Positions 47,942-57,845 of a stretch of 64,000 nt of DNA are shown here, in pieces (the first letter of the stretch is position 1; the number at the start of each line of letters is the position of its first letter). The stretch spans positions 124,001-188,000 of the forward strand of contig JAIVFJ010000100.1 in assembly GCA_025765615.1 (NCBI GenBank), in the 5' to 3' direction. Both the position numbers and the translations under genes were made by a program. This DNA is from Zopfochytrium polystomum (lineage: Eukaryota > Chytridiomycota > Chytridiomycetes > Chytridiales > Chytridiaceae). Below the pieces are notes generated by a model, which worked only from the letters and a program-made list of their open reading frames with translations, made no database searches and had not been told where the DNA came from.

Positions 47942-49887
47942 ATGAGCGACAGCGAAGAGGTTGCAGACAGCTTTGCACGAGAAGAGGAGGAGAATGAGGA
48001 AGAGGAGGAGGAGGGCGAGGATGTGTGGAAGGAGAACGAGGGGGAAGAGGAAGAGGGTAGCGAAGGGGAAGGGGATGAGTGTGCAGAGGTTGAAGATGAG
48101 GAGGACGCCGTGGAGGCTGAGGGGGCCGAAGAGGAGGTGCAAGAGGAGGTCGAAGGAGAAGGCGCGCAGGAGGACGAAGTGGAAGTTGAAGAGGAGGATA
48201 ATGGCGAGGAGGAAGTTGAGGAGGAAGTTGAAGAGGAAGAAGAGAGGAAGCGGGCGGCGAAGACGAAGAAGGCGAAGACGGCAGCGACGAAGGCGAAGAA
48301 GCCGACGAGGGCGAATACAACGGCAGCGACGAAGGCAAAGAAGTCGACGAAGGAGAGGACGACGTCGGCACAGACGCCCCAACCCTGGTGGGCGTCCTTG
48401 GCGGCATCACCGGCGCCATCGATGGCAGCCGGAAATTAGTCGGAGCCTTTTCACGCAGCGTAGTGGCCCGCACGCACGTCAAAGGCGGCAAGGGCGGGAA
48501 GCGTGGAAAAGGCGGGATTGGCGGGCTCGTCGGCGCCGGCGCTTCCCTCTTGTCCGCCGCCTACAGACGCACGAGGGACACACACCCCGCTTCCGGCATG
48601 CGCCGCGCCCTGTTCATAGGCATCGCCTACACCCACACCGCCCAACCGCTGCCTCATTGCCACGACGACGTCGACAACATGCTCGGCTTCTTCTCCGCGC
48701 GGTACCCCGACGTCCAAGAGATCGTCGTGCTCACCGACAAGGAGGGGCAGCCGGCGGACCGCGTCCCGACCCGCGCTAACCTCCTGTCGGCGATGCGCTG
48801 GCTCGTTGACGACGTCAAGCCCGGCGACCGCTTTTTTTTGCACTACTCGGGCCGCGGTGGTCGAGAGCGAGACGATGGCGGCGACGAGGACGACGGGTGG
48901 GACGAGGCCTTGCTTCCGATGGATTTCGAGGAGAGCGGACAGATCCGCGACGATGTGATGCACGCCGTTTTGTGCGAGCCGCTGCCGAAAGGGTCGTTCC
49001 TGACGGCCGTCTTTGATTGCAGTCACTCTGGAAGTAAGGAGCAAAGATAATAGCTGTCATTTTTTTCCAAATGTTAAGGAAAAACTTCAACCCCTTTGCA
49101 ACACAACAGCCATGATGGACCTCGCCTACACGTACGTCTTGGACCAGAACGACCAAGTCGTCCGCGTCAACAACTTTGAAGCCGCCGGGAAAAAGCTCCT
49201 CCAGGGAGGTTTGATGTGGCTGCAGGGCGACAGGGCCCGCGCGCGAGCCGCCTCTACCGAAGGCGCTCTCCTCCTCGTCCGCGGCGCCGCCAGCGGCGAA
49301 ATCGACGGGATGCGCAAGATCTTCAATCGGTCAACCCGCAAGATCGGCGGCGGTGGCGGCCGCTTTGCGCGGGGGTCCTCAGCTTCAGATGGCTCGGAGC
49401 AGAAGAAGAAGCGGGAAACGGATGGAACGGTCGTTCAGTGGGCGGCGTGCAAAGGTCGGGGCGAATTTGAGAGTTGAGGTTTTCCCCGTCGCCGTTGCTG
49501 ACAGACCGTTTTCCTTTTTGCCATCTTCAGACGATCAGGCCGCCGACACGTCCACGAGTGCAATGTCATGGGCTTTCATTAAGGTGAGTGTTCCTACAGT
49601 CGGACCCTGCCAATTCTGAGACAGGGAGGGGGACCACTTTTTTTCCCTCCTTTCCACTCCCCGCCTACGTAGACCGTCAGTGAGAACCCAAACTGCACTT
49701 ACGTGGACGCGCTTCGCGAAATTCGCGCTCTGCTGGTGAACAAGTATGCGCAGATCCCGCAGGTGAGCTTTCATTTTACTTTATTTTTTTCCCGCCGAAA
49801 GCGGCGAATCGCATGTTACTCACGTGAATTTTTGGATAGCTGTCGTGCGGGCACGAAATGAACTTGGACGTTTCGATGGGATTATGA
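47942..49887 (+). CDS. Metacaspase homologue lacking both catalytic residues
   Basis: Exon 1 (47942-49033) starts with about 100 residues of Glu-rich low complexity, then a Gly/Lys segment and the caspase-like core: RRALFIGIAYTHT, HCHDDVDNMLGFF and RFFLHYSGRGGRERDDGGDE. The dyad histidine of YSGHGG is replaced by Arg, and the catalytic loop reads DCSHSG where active metacaspases have D-S/C-C-H-S-G. Exons 49110-49454, 49531-49583, 49673-49762 and 49840-49887 continue with TMMDLAYTY, a Gly/Lys insert, ACKDDQAADT, and a family-typical end with KYAQIPQLSCGHEM. The acidic stretch and the core lie in different frames and change over near 48245, within a GA repeat with no splice signal, so one indel or an unusual intron is required. 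Likely a non-proteolytic paralogue. Confidence 0.82.
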
Positions 49888-50482
49888 GGGGCTTGTTTCG
49901 AAGGGCCGATACCCAGGGCGGAACTGAGAGCATTCCCCACGAAGTTTTTGTTGACGTAAAGAGAAAGGCGGAACAGGAGTGGAATACAGAAACCAGAATT
50001 TTCGCTTTCTACCCACCTCCTCGTTCACAGACTCTTTCGACGCGCTCAATCGACGAAGCTGGCGACCAGTCCGGCGGGATCGACTGCGCGCGCCGACAAG
50101 GGAAGGGTTAGGGACCGTGGCGAATCTGACGCCGCGCATCCGGAAATCGGAAAGCGCAACCCGAAAATCGGTGAAGATCGACCTGCTCGGGCTCCGATGC
50201 GCGCAGAAGCGTGAAACGAAGCGGATGGAGAAGAGCGTGAAGGCTTTGCTGTGGTTGCTGCGGCGCACTCGCGATCTGGTTCATATAAAAGGAACCTCCA
50301 GTACTTAACCAGAACACAGGAAACTAAACAACCATCGGCCAGTGATGTGAGTAGGATGCGCTCTTGCGTTGCTTTTCCCATCTGCCCTTCACGTGCACCC
50401 CCTCCCCGCGTTTCCCAGCTCATCAACTCCGAAACCTTCAAGGTCAACCCCTCTCCTTACACCTCTCTCCCCGGACTCGCAA

Positions 50483-51130
50483 ATGGAGGAAAGGAAAACG
50501 TCCGGCCAAGAAATGATCCTCGCGTCACCAATTGAAAGAGTCTTTAGCATTCATCGACTCGCCAAAAGTTGCAAGGACTTCGCTGCAGTATGCCACGCAT
50601 TCGCAAAAATGAACGCCGTGACACCGGATCCTGCGGACAAGACTCTCAACGACCTTCAAAGCAGGGTCGCCGAAGCGGCTGTCAATCACAGGAACTTGAT
50701 GTCAGCGACTGCAACGGCGGCCTCTAAAATGATCGGACTCGCCGAGGACATTGCCGTGAACATGAGTCTCGTCGGCGAGGATGAATACAGCGTGGAAGAC
50801 GTCAAAGAGGCGCTTGCAGAGGTGGCGGACGACGCGCAGGAAATTGTTCGTGCGGTCGATGCTGTGAAGGACGGACTCGGCGCGTTGAGCGACGAGGTGA
50901 AAGTATTTCGTGCGGTGTACGAGGAGCTGTCGACATGTGCGCAGCGCGAGGAAAATCAGCCAAGCGAAGCGGTCACGAGCAACGCGGAGAAGATTATAAC
51001 TAGGAGAAACGCCGCGATTGGGATCAGCTTGGCGGCCATGACGTTGGTGGCCATGTCGGCGACGTTTTTGGGTCGTTTGCTTTATTGCTCGGAGAAGGAC
51101 GCCGCAGCCGGCATTTTGGCTATAGCATGA
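50483..51130 (+). CDS. Helical protein with C-terminal membrane segment
   Basis: An open frame of 215 residues begins at ATG 50483. It is almost wholly helical, with heptad-like stretches (about 85-175) and a hydrophobic segment near the end (AAIGISLAAMTLVAMSATFL). The frame stops at 51130, but the next frame (51085-51441) continues without a break in style: SMIGGAVARV, then another charged helix and a second hydrophobic segment (LSAVAIAGAALTF). A further frame (51447-51671) again encodes a helix. The gene may be longer and broken by small indels. A paired hydrophobic hairpin flanked by long helices is a layout used by several membrane-inserting helical proteins, but I recognise no family. 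Confidence 0.5.
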   Translation: MEERKTSGQEMILASPIERVFSIHRLAKSCKDFAAVCHAFAKMNAVTPDPADKTLNDLQSRVAEAAVNHRNLMSATATAASKMIGLAEDIAVNMSLVGEDEYSVEDVKEALAEVADDAQEIVRAVDAVKDGLGALSDEVKVFRAVYEELSTCAQREENQPSEAVTSNAEKIITRRNAAIGISLAAMTLVAMSATFLGRLLYCSEKDAAAGILAIA

Positions 51131-51671
51131 TCGGTGGGGCGGTAGCCCGTGTGCAGCGCAAAGAAATAGCGGAACCGGCAGCACACGACGTGCACCAGAT
51201 GGATCGCGACGTCGAACTCGAGAAGAGAGGGTTCTACACGCTGAGTGCTGTCGCAATAGCGGGAGCAGCGCTCACTTTCGGTTCTATGGAATGCAAAGAG
51301 CAAGAAGCGTCGGCAGGGCAGCAGGCAATGTGTTCAGCAGCGCCTTTTAGCAGCCTCCCAAGCGTCAGCGTCGCTTCAAGACCTCATCCAGCACATAGTC
51401 CGAGTTTGCCCAATTCTGGTCGGGTCACGCAGCAAGTCTGAGGGGTGTGATGGACAACGTAACCAGCCAGCAGCTTCAAGTCCTGCGCGGCAAATTGCAG
51501 GACGAGGCCTCGTCGCGTGCTTGGGGTAATTTTGCAGCTGATTTGAGACGATATCGGGCTGAACTTCATTTGATGGCTGATGCAGGCGTCATCAACTCAG
51601 CTCCTGAGTGTCAACCCCATCCTCATTCTGGCCCATCCTCTGTCTCGGTTCTCACGATCGACTCTCTCTAG

Positions 51672-51815
51672 CTTAGCTCTTCCGCCCCCCTCCCACTCCC
51701 GGCCGCCCCATTGTGTTGATTGGGGCCGCTTGATCCACTGTTTTTTTTGCAAACGTTCGCACAAAATACAACCAAGCACGTACCAAAAAACGAGGCTCCG
51801 CGAAAAATGAAATTC

Positions 51816-51851
<36 letters not shown>

Positions 51852-52401
51852 TTCACCCCGCTAGCTCCACAACAACCGCGTCCTTCGCTAGCGGACCGTT
51901 GCCGTCCTTTTCACCAGCACGCTCCACCCTGCCGCGGTCCTCATTACCTGTCGACGCGGCCGCCACGTCTGACCGAACCCCACCGTCCTCCGACGTCGGC
52001 AACGACAGCAACCGCCTTAATGGGAACTCAAGCCCACTAGCAGAGTAGCGGGGTGACCCCATACAAGGAATTTATGAGGATAGAGAAGATTTGGGTAGAG
52101 GGGTATTTATTCAATGAGGTTCTCTTCTGATGATGCTTCCCTCTCACACCCTGTTTCCTTTTATGCTGCCCAGGAGGAAGGACACTACCCCAAGAAGTAG
52201 AAAGAAGAGTTCCCACAATGCGAATTGTTGCGCGGCGAGAGGTACTATTTTGAGTCGTAATCCGGCCGCAACTCATCCACCACGTATCCTCCCACATATG
52301 TCGATCCTCGCCTCGGCCTACTTCGACACCAGCGACGGCGACAGCCGCGCAGCCGCGCTCGAGAACTTGTCGGTCCCGATAAGAGCGTTGAAGATGGCCC
52401 A
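51672..52401. other. Intergenic with 35-base C-run
   Basis: A C-run at 51817-51851 dominates. No coding frame with a domain is seen; a minus-strand open frame at 52037-52456 has no recognisable content. Confidence 0.5.
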
Positions 52402-53285
52402 TCAACAAGGTCGACCGATTGGCACATTCGGAGGTAAATAAAAGAACGAAGAGCAAACAACGGTTAGTCTGAAATGCGCGGAGGTCAAAATATCCAAACT
52501 ATCGCGGTGTTCTCCAACTAAAGCGCCTGGACGCGCCACAGTGATCGCCAACGCGGCCAAAGCGACAACCTCCATTGCCGCTCGAGTGGACGTGGCGTCG
52601 CCAGTCACAGCCTCGCAATAGAACGCCCCGTGAGTCCGAGCAAAGGCCTGGGTCGGGGCGGGTTGTGAGGAAAGTAGGGTCAAGTCAAGACTGAAAGTTT
52701 TAGGACACAAAAAATAAGTGGAGCCCAAAACCTCGGCATCCGCGTAAGAAACGTCGCGGCCTCTGTCCTTTGCAATCATGCCGAAAAGCACTGTTAACCG
52801 GACGCCCCTGTGGACTCGTGCCTTTTTGATCCATTCGACCGCGCTCCCCATCGAACGCCAGTCGGCCAACTCAAAGGCGGCGACAAACGTTTGCTTGGAA
52901 ATGCGCAGATCGTGGGCGACCTTGCCGTCGGCGCCGCGTAAGATTGCGGCGCCGTCCCAAGACGAAAGGAGTTCATACTTTGTTTTCGGGGCGGGGGTTG
53001 GGGGGAATCTGCGTTCAGGAGCAACCACACACATCTAACGCGCGCAGCACGCACGCGACCACTACGCACACTTTGCAAGCCACGGTCGAAGCCCCTGCCT
53101 GCCCTGTCGCGCAGAGGCCTGAATCGGTACGAAGGGAGGTCGCTGTTGCCGCGGGTCGAGTAGCCCGGTCCGAAGAGGGCGTCGAGAAGATCGCTGCGCA
53201 GGTCGTCTGAGTCGGCGATGACGTTCAGATCGACGGGTTTCGTTGGGTGTGGATCTGGCGTGTGCCAGCGTGGCTGCGCCGCCAT
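52402..53285 (-). CDS. Hypothetical protein, probably with one intron
   Basis: A minus-strand frame starting MAAQPRWHTPDPHP (53285) runs to about 53085, with DLNVIADSDDLRSDLLDALF and YRFRPLRDR. A second frame to 52402 carries SWDGAAILRGADGK, HDLRISKQTFVAAFELADW, SAVEWIKKARVHRGVRLTVLFG and LCPKTFSLDLTLL. A short intron between about 53075 and 52985 would link them, but donor and acceptor are ambiguous. Both segments look globular rather than low-complexity. The end may also be spliced. I do not recognise the family. It is transcribed in the same direction as the GH18 gene, which lies upstream. Confidence 0.42.
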
Positions 53286-53580
53286 TAGAGAGTCAGTTGA
53301 AGTGGCACCGAAGGGGAACAGCTGGAGCAACGCAGAGCAGTCCGGGGTACCGATTCAGCGATGTCTGAGGTGGGATGGAAGGGAAAGATATTAGCAAGGA
53401 ATGTATTCCACTCACCTCGCTACCCGTTGGTCGTTCCCCTCTGTTTTCGTTTGATCTTGGGTTGGGCTTCCGTTTTTATAATCTAATAAGACATCGTCGC
53501 CGCATACAATCAAAACTGCTCAAGGGGCGCGAAATATGTGTTCGCTAGCACTCTCACAATTCCCTTACACTGAATGTTTT

Positions 53581-54762
53581 TCACTGGCTTTGATTGGTAT
53601 TCATGAACGCTGCCAGAGACTTTGAAAGCCACAGCCCGTCGCGCCCCTCCTCTGCAATGTTCCAAAATGCAAAGCCCCGCACAGGTACTTGCGTGGCAAT
53701 GCACGCCTTGTAAGCTTTCTCGACCTTCCCAGGAGGGACGTTTGAAGAATCAGCAACAACACATCGAAGAGGGATAAAAAAAATCGCTTACCTCGTCTGG
53801 CTGAACCAGCAAAAACCTGCCGTCTCCACCGCCCGCCCACGCGTTCGCGAGGCCAATCACGACCTTGCTCGCTGGGATGCGAACGGCCTGGTCAGGCAGC
53901 CCGCACTCGGGGTCGTCAGAGAACTTGATGCTCCACGGCGCCACGAGCGACTCGACTAGCTGCAACAGGGCCTCGGAGCCCTTCTTCCCATCGAACCGGA
54001 TCCGGTAGAGCGTCCGAGAGTAGCCTTCGTACACTTGAATCGTCACGAAGTCAAACGTCTCGACCCCGTACTTGGCGATGAGGTACGCGTAGCAGTTGCG
54101 GCCGTGGTACGCGAAATTCAAACCCGGGATCGACTGCTCCCAATCCTGCCACCGTTCCCGTTCGGTTCCCCAAGCGTTAGAGAACATTGATGGGTGGCAC
54201 ATGCGCTTACCGGATCCGTGTAGTCAAGCCGTCGCGAGAACGTGGAAATCTCTGGGTCCAAGTAGCTCTGAGCGGGCGCCATGCTCACGATGAGTCCGTC
54301 CGCTTTGGTGAGCCGGGAGATCTCGCCCATGTAGTCCAAGCACTCGCGCGAGAACACGTTCCGAGGGCTCTTCGGGTCGTCGTGCCCCTCCAGGTCCCAG
54401 TCGAACCCGTGGAACCCGTGCGGCAGCGCCTCCGCGTCCGCGACAACCGTCTCGTTCCACGCCTTCCAGCGGCGGTAGTACTCCTCGGCGCTGCACGCCG
54501 CCGTGTCGATGTGCGGCTCGTTCCACCCGCCGATGCAGATCAGGTGGATCAGCTCCGCGTACCCCTCGCGGTGCAGCGCGCGCACGGTGGCGCGCATCGA
54601 GTCGAGGTTCTTGGGCCCGCGCTGCACGGCGCCGTGCACGAGGTCGATCGAGAACCAGATGAGGACGTTGACGCCATTCCGCACTGCTTCGATCACGTTC
54701 CGGTCGTGCGCGTAGCCTGCGATGATTTGCTCGGGCAGTTGTGGAACGGCTCGCTTTGCCAT
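53581..54762 (-). CDS. GH18 chitinase-like glycosidase without signal peptide (3 exons)
   Basis: Exons 54211-54762, 53792-54145 and 53581-53724 give 349 residues, all in phase 0. The (beta/alpha)8 pattern is visible: IIAGYAHDRN (strand 1), VNVLIWFSIDL (strand 2), LIHLICIGGWNEPH (strand 3, with the GGW motif) and FHGFDWDLEGHDDP (strand 4). The last carries the catalytic DxDxE with its glutamate intact. Then come GLIVSMAPAQSYLDP (MAP motif), DFVTIQVYEGYS (QVYE) and VRGFAFWNIAEEGRDG with the closing Trp. The start MAKRAVPQLPEQ has no hydrophobic signal sequence, so the enzyme is probably intracellular, or secreted unconventionally. Substrate is presumably chitin or chito-oligomers, or the chitobiose core of N-glycans; the sequence does not decide. 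The Asp at the first position of DGxDxDxE is His here. Confidence 0.88.
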
Positions 54763-54973
54763 GTCAAGCAGTGAGGAATGAATTCAGAGAGGGGCCGCGA
54801 CCAACTACTCGCCGCCAAAGGCACCTGCGCGCAGCAATCGTTGCATTATCTCGTCAGAGCTTCTCCTTGATTTCACTCCCCGCGACGGAATTTTTTTTGT
54901 TTGCACAAATTGGTAGGCTGGAGCCAAGAAACAGTACAAAGCCCTTTAATTGATTCGTCGGAGCATGCGCTTA

Positions 54974-55142
54974 CAGCGCTAGCCCGAAAACTTTGGTTTT
55001 CCAAGTCTTTTTGAGGTGGTTTCGACGTTGAATCAACGTGAAATGAATGTTAAATTAAAGTGCAAATGAACTTGCGTTTTTTTTCAATTCCATCCGTGTC
55101 GGCAAAGTCACAAAACCAACTCTCTTGCAAATCAATCAACAG
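54974..55142 (+). repeat. Left terminal inverted repeat (~169 bp)
   Basis: Nearly identical to the reverse complement of 57490-57658, with a few mismatches and none in the outer 40 bases. It is much longer than the 20-30 bp repeats of classical mariner elements. The final bases read AATCAATCAACAGC. Confidence 0.92.
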
Positions 55143-55209
55143 CCACTGTCGCCACTGTCTCTTGCCGCCTTGCACCAGTTATCGCAACACCTCACCATCC
55201 TCAACTGTC

Positions 55210-56231
55210 ATGAGAGGTGTGCGAATTAGCAACCAGATAAGGGAAAGGGTTCATGCCCTCTCACGAGGACCGCATCACAAGACAGCAGCCGAGCTGGCTT
55301 CGCTGTTCAGTGTCATCGTGCAATCAGTTCGAAACATTCTGAAAACCTACGCAGAGTGGGGAACTCATTCAGGCCCAAAAGGGCAAGGGTCGGGGCGTGA
55401 GATCAGCCTTACCTGCGCAGATATTCAGATTCTCCGTGACACCATTGAGGCAAACCCATCTATCCATCAGGACGAGCTTGCTGATGTTATCAGCAATACT
55501 CTTCACACCAATGTTTCTGTGAAAGTAATTCAGAACGGCATGTCGTACGTTGGGATGACGAGAAAGAAGGTAAAGCTTCCTAGCACACTCCTTTCACATT
55601 CTTACGATCCTTGCTGCGAATGCTGTGATAGCTTTCAGTACAGTCCAAACAGCGGTCGGGGGAAGCTGTTCAAGCCTTCCGACTAATGATGGCTCTCGAG
55701 ATTGATGCAGATCACACCGTCTTCGTTGATGAGACACGAGTGGATGACAAATCCTTCTGTCGCCGCTACGGCTATGCAACTCGTGGGGATCGGGCATCAG
55801 TGGTTCAAACTGGTGTTCGAGGCCAGAGCACCACGCTCATTGCTGCCCTCAGCAAGCGTGGGATCGTAGCCAAGTCCACAGTGGATGGATCTTCAACTGC
55901 CGACATCTTTGTTGACTTCCTCACAAATGTCCTTCTCCCAATGATGCGCGCAGGAGACATGGTGGTAATGGACAATGCTCGCATTCACCATGACGAGCGA
56001 GCAGCACGTGCGTGTGAGGAGCATGGTGTTAGACTCATTTTTCTTCCTGCGTACTCTCCATTTCTTAACCCCATCGAGGAGGCGTTTTCCATTATCAAAG
56101 CTAGATTCAGACGCTTGGAGGCAGACTTTGCTGATGTCCTTGATCGGCATGATCTAATCTTGACGGTTTGCGACACAGTCACTGCAGAAAAGGCGAGGGG
56201 TATTATTGCGCACTCTGGTTACACCCCTTGA
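55210..56231 (+). CDS. Tc1/mariner-superfamily DD34E transposase (2 exons)
   Basis: Exons 55210-55569 and 55653-56231 join in phase 0 to 312 residues. The N-terminal half has a helix-turn-helix pattern (SNQIRERVHALSRG, TAAELASLFSVIVQSVRNIL) and a second one ending in MSYVGMTRKK. The catalytic half has VFVDET, MVVMDNARIHH and SPFLNPIEEAF, giving a DDE triad with 34 residues between the second Asp and the Glu. All three acids are present. The YSPxLNPIE motif is characteristic of the IS630/Tc1/mariner superfamily. The enzyme would cut at the CAGCGCTAG ends and insert at TA. An 83-nt intron separates the DNA-binding and catalytic halves. Confidence 0.9.
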
Positions 56232-56247
56232 TTCATCAAATAAATCT

Positions 56248-57457
56248 TCAACCCCTGTTCACAAGTGCGAGTATTTCCACAGCGTATCCCATCTTTACCC
56301 CAGCCTTTTCCAGTTTCTCGCAACTGAAGTGACGAAGCAATGAAAGAGATATTCGGTGGTAGCGAAATTGCTGCAGGCAATAATCAAAGTCATCCTCATC
56401 GCTTATAACCTCTGCAAGGACTTCTTCAATTGAATTGAAGGTACCGTGGAGTGCAGCTGATGGGGCTGAAACCCATGAAGACGACGTCGACGATGGTGTT
56501 GGGGTTGACGGCACAGGGCTGGTGTTTGGAGTTGGTCGTTCAACACCAGACAAGCCCTTTGTCAGTCCCTCTACAATGCCGGCGATCAGTTGGCCGGTTT
56601 GATGGCTTGTTTTCAGCTTCTTTTTCTCAGCGCAAAACGAGGGAGCTGCTGGAGGATTCTCCAGAGTTGCTCCCATCTTCTTGTTGACCTGGGAAGGCCT
56701 GTTAGATCCAAATCTGAAAGGTGTGCATGGAAGATGCGCATACACTTACAACGCAATGAGCCCAAATTGCAACCATCTCAGCATCGCAAGGAAGCTCCAA
56801 ACTGCCCGATCTCCACACCACCTCTCCACCAGCTGAGCCCCACATCTTTTGAATGCTACGAATCGTCTCCTCGAGCTGGACACTGTTGGCGTTCTCCACA
56901 ATGTTTTTCTCCGATGGATCGGCATTCTCCTTGTTGCGAGAAGTATCGTCATCGCTCTCTTCCTCATCTTGAAGTGGGCGCTTGTTTGCCTTTGGCGGCA
57001 GCGCCAGTTGAACTGTCGTGCGAACCTGCTTGGTTGGGGTGGAAGAGGCAAGAGGAACAGACGTGATCGCAACAGTTTTGAATCGAAGAAGCCACAGACG
57101 GGTTGCTCTGCGGTTCCAGCATCTCCCGTAGAAAGCTCAAAACTGGGTCATGTCTGATTCTGTGTGAAGCAGTCGCTATCCATCTCGCAATGAGTCACTT
57201 GGTTTCCGATATGTCAGCTCCCTAATCGTCTCAGCCGTCACTTCTTCATTGTCGAAGACTGCTGCGATCTCCTGTTTCAAATCCTCAAGAGTGGCAGTCC
57301 TCATGTCTGCGATGAGAACCTCGTAAGTTTCCTTCTCTCCAAACAATGCCACGTAAGTGGCAGAAAAAGTGGCAGGAATGATTGTGGGTGCATTCTTGGA
57401 GGCGCTCATGTTGGACAGGAAGACAGTGGGGAAGATGGCAGCGTCGAGATATTCCAA
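56248..57457 (-). CDS. Second gene of the transposon, unknown function (several exons)
   Basis: Three minus-strand coding stretches are visible. The first (57457 to about 57190) starts MEYLDAAIFPTVFL and has FGEKETYEVLIADM and LEDLKQEIAAVF. The second (about 57110-56753) has KANKRPLQDEEESDDD and ETIRSIQKMWGS; it ends at WAHC before a GTAAGT donor. The third (about 56680-56248) is Ser/Pro/Thr-rich and closes with a helical segment, LLRHFSCEKLEKAGVKMG, that resembles the last helices of a SAM-like domain. Exon borders between the first two are not certain. The acidic-plus-basic middle could bind DNA or protein. It lies wholly inside the inverted repeats and is convergent with the transposase, so it is mobile cargo or an accessory transposition factor. 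Confidence 0.6.
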
Positions 57458-57489
57458 GTAACAGTGAGGTGATGATGGTGTGGACGATG

Positions 57490-57658
57490 CTGTTGATTGA
57501 TTCGCGAGAGAGTTGGTTTTGTGACTTTGACGACACGGATGGAATTGAAAAAAAACGCAAGTTCATTTGCACTTTAATTTAACATTCATTTCACGTTGAT
57601 TCAACGTCGAAATCACCTCAAAAAGACTTGGAAAACCAAAGTTTTCGGGCTAGCGCTG
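57490..57658 (-). repeat. Right terminal inverted repeat (~169 bp)
   Basis: This is the inverted partner of 54974-55142. It ends in CTAGCGCTG next to the TA target site. Related but diverged ends occur near 63227 and 63736. Confidence 0.92.
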
Positions 57659-57773
57659 TAATATCACAAGCACGCTTTGTTTTGCACAAAAAGGTAGACT
57701 GGGGCGACAAGCACCCCAAAGCCGTTCAGTTAAATCGAACAGAACTTTCCTCCGCCACCCGACAATTTGCCAT

Positions 57774-57845
57774 GCTACATTCGTATAGTGGCTAGTACGC
57801 CTCGTTGTGGCCGAGGAAACGGTGGTTCGATTCCACCATGTAGCA
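57774..57845 (+). tRNA. tRNA-His (GTG)
   Basis: 72 nt. Acceptor GCTACAT pairs with ATGTAGC, the D-arm is TCGTATAGTGGCTAGTA, and the anticodon stem CCTCG/CGAGG encloses the loop TTGTGGC (GTG). The T-loop is TTCGATT and the discriminator is A. The base at -1 is T; the mature G-1 of tRNA-His is added after transcription in eukaryotes. The gene lies about 115 bp outside the transposon's right end. Confidence 0.93.

Larger units (their letters stand above)
54974..57658. mobile_element. Tc1/mariner-type transposon with second gene, 2.7 kb
   Basis: The element is bounded by TA on both sides (54972-54973 and 57659-57660), the target duplication of Tc1/mariner elements. Its terminal inverted repeats are about 169 bp (54974-55142 and 57490-57658), begin CAGCGCTAGCCCGAAAAC, and differ at only a handful of positions by eye. 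Inside are a plus-strand transposase and a convergent minus-strand gene, with about 16 bp between their stop codons. High repeat identity and a complete catalytic triad suggest recent activity. Similar sequence outside the element on both sides (54893-54958 and 57679-57741) forms an imperfect direct repeat. Confidence 0.92.

Noticed and set aside
47784..48779. Minus-strand and third-frame ORFs (Pro/Leu/Ser- and Arg-rich) opposite the metacaspase homologue
   Set aside because: They are mirror images of the GA-rich acidic repeat with no family features.
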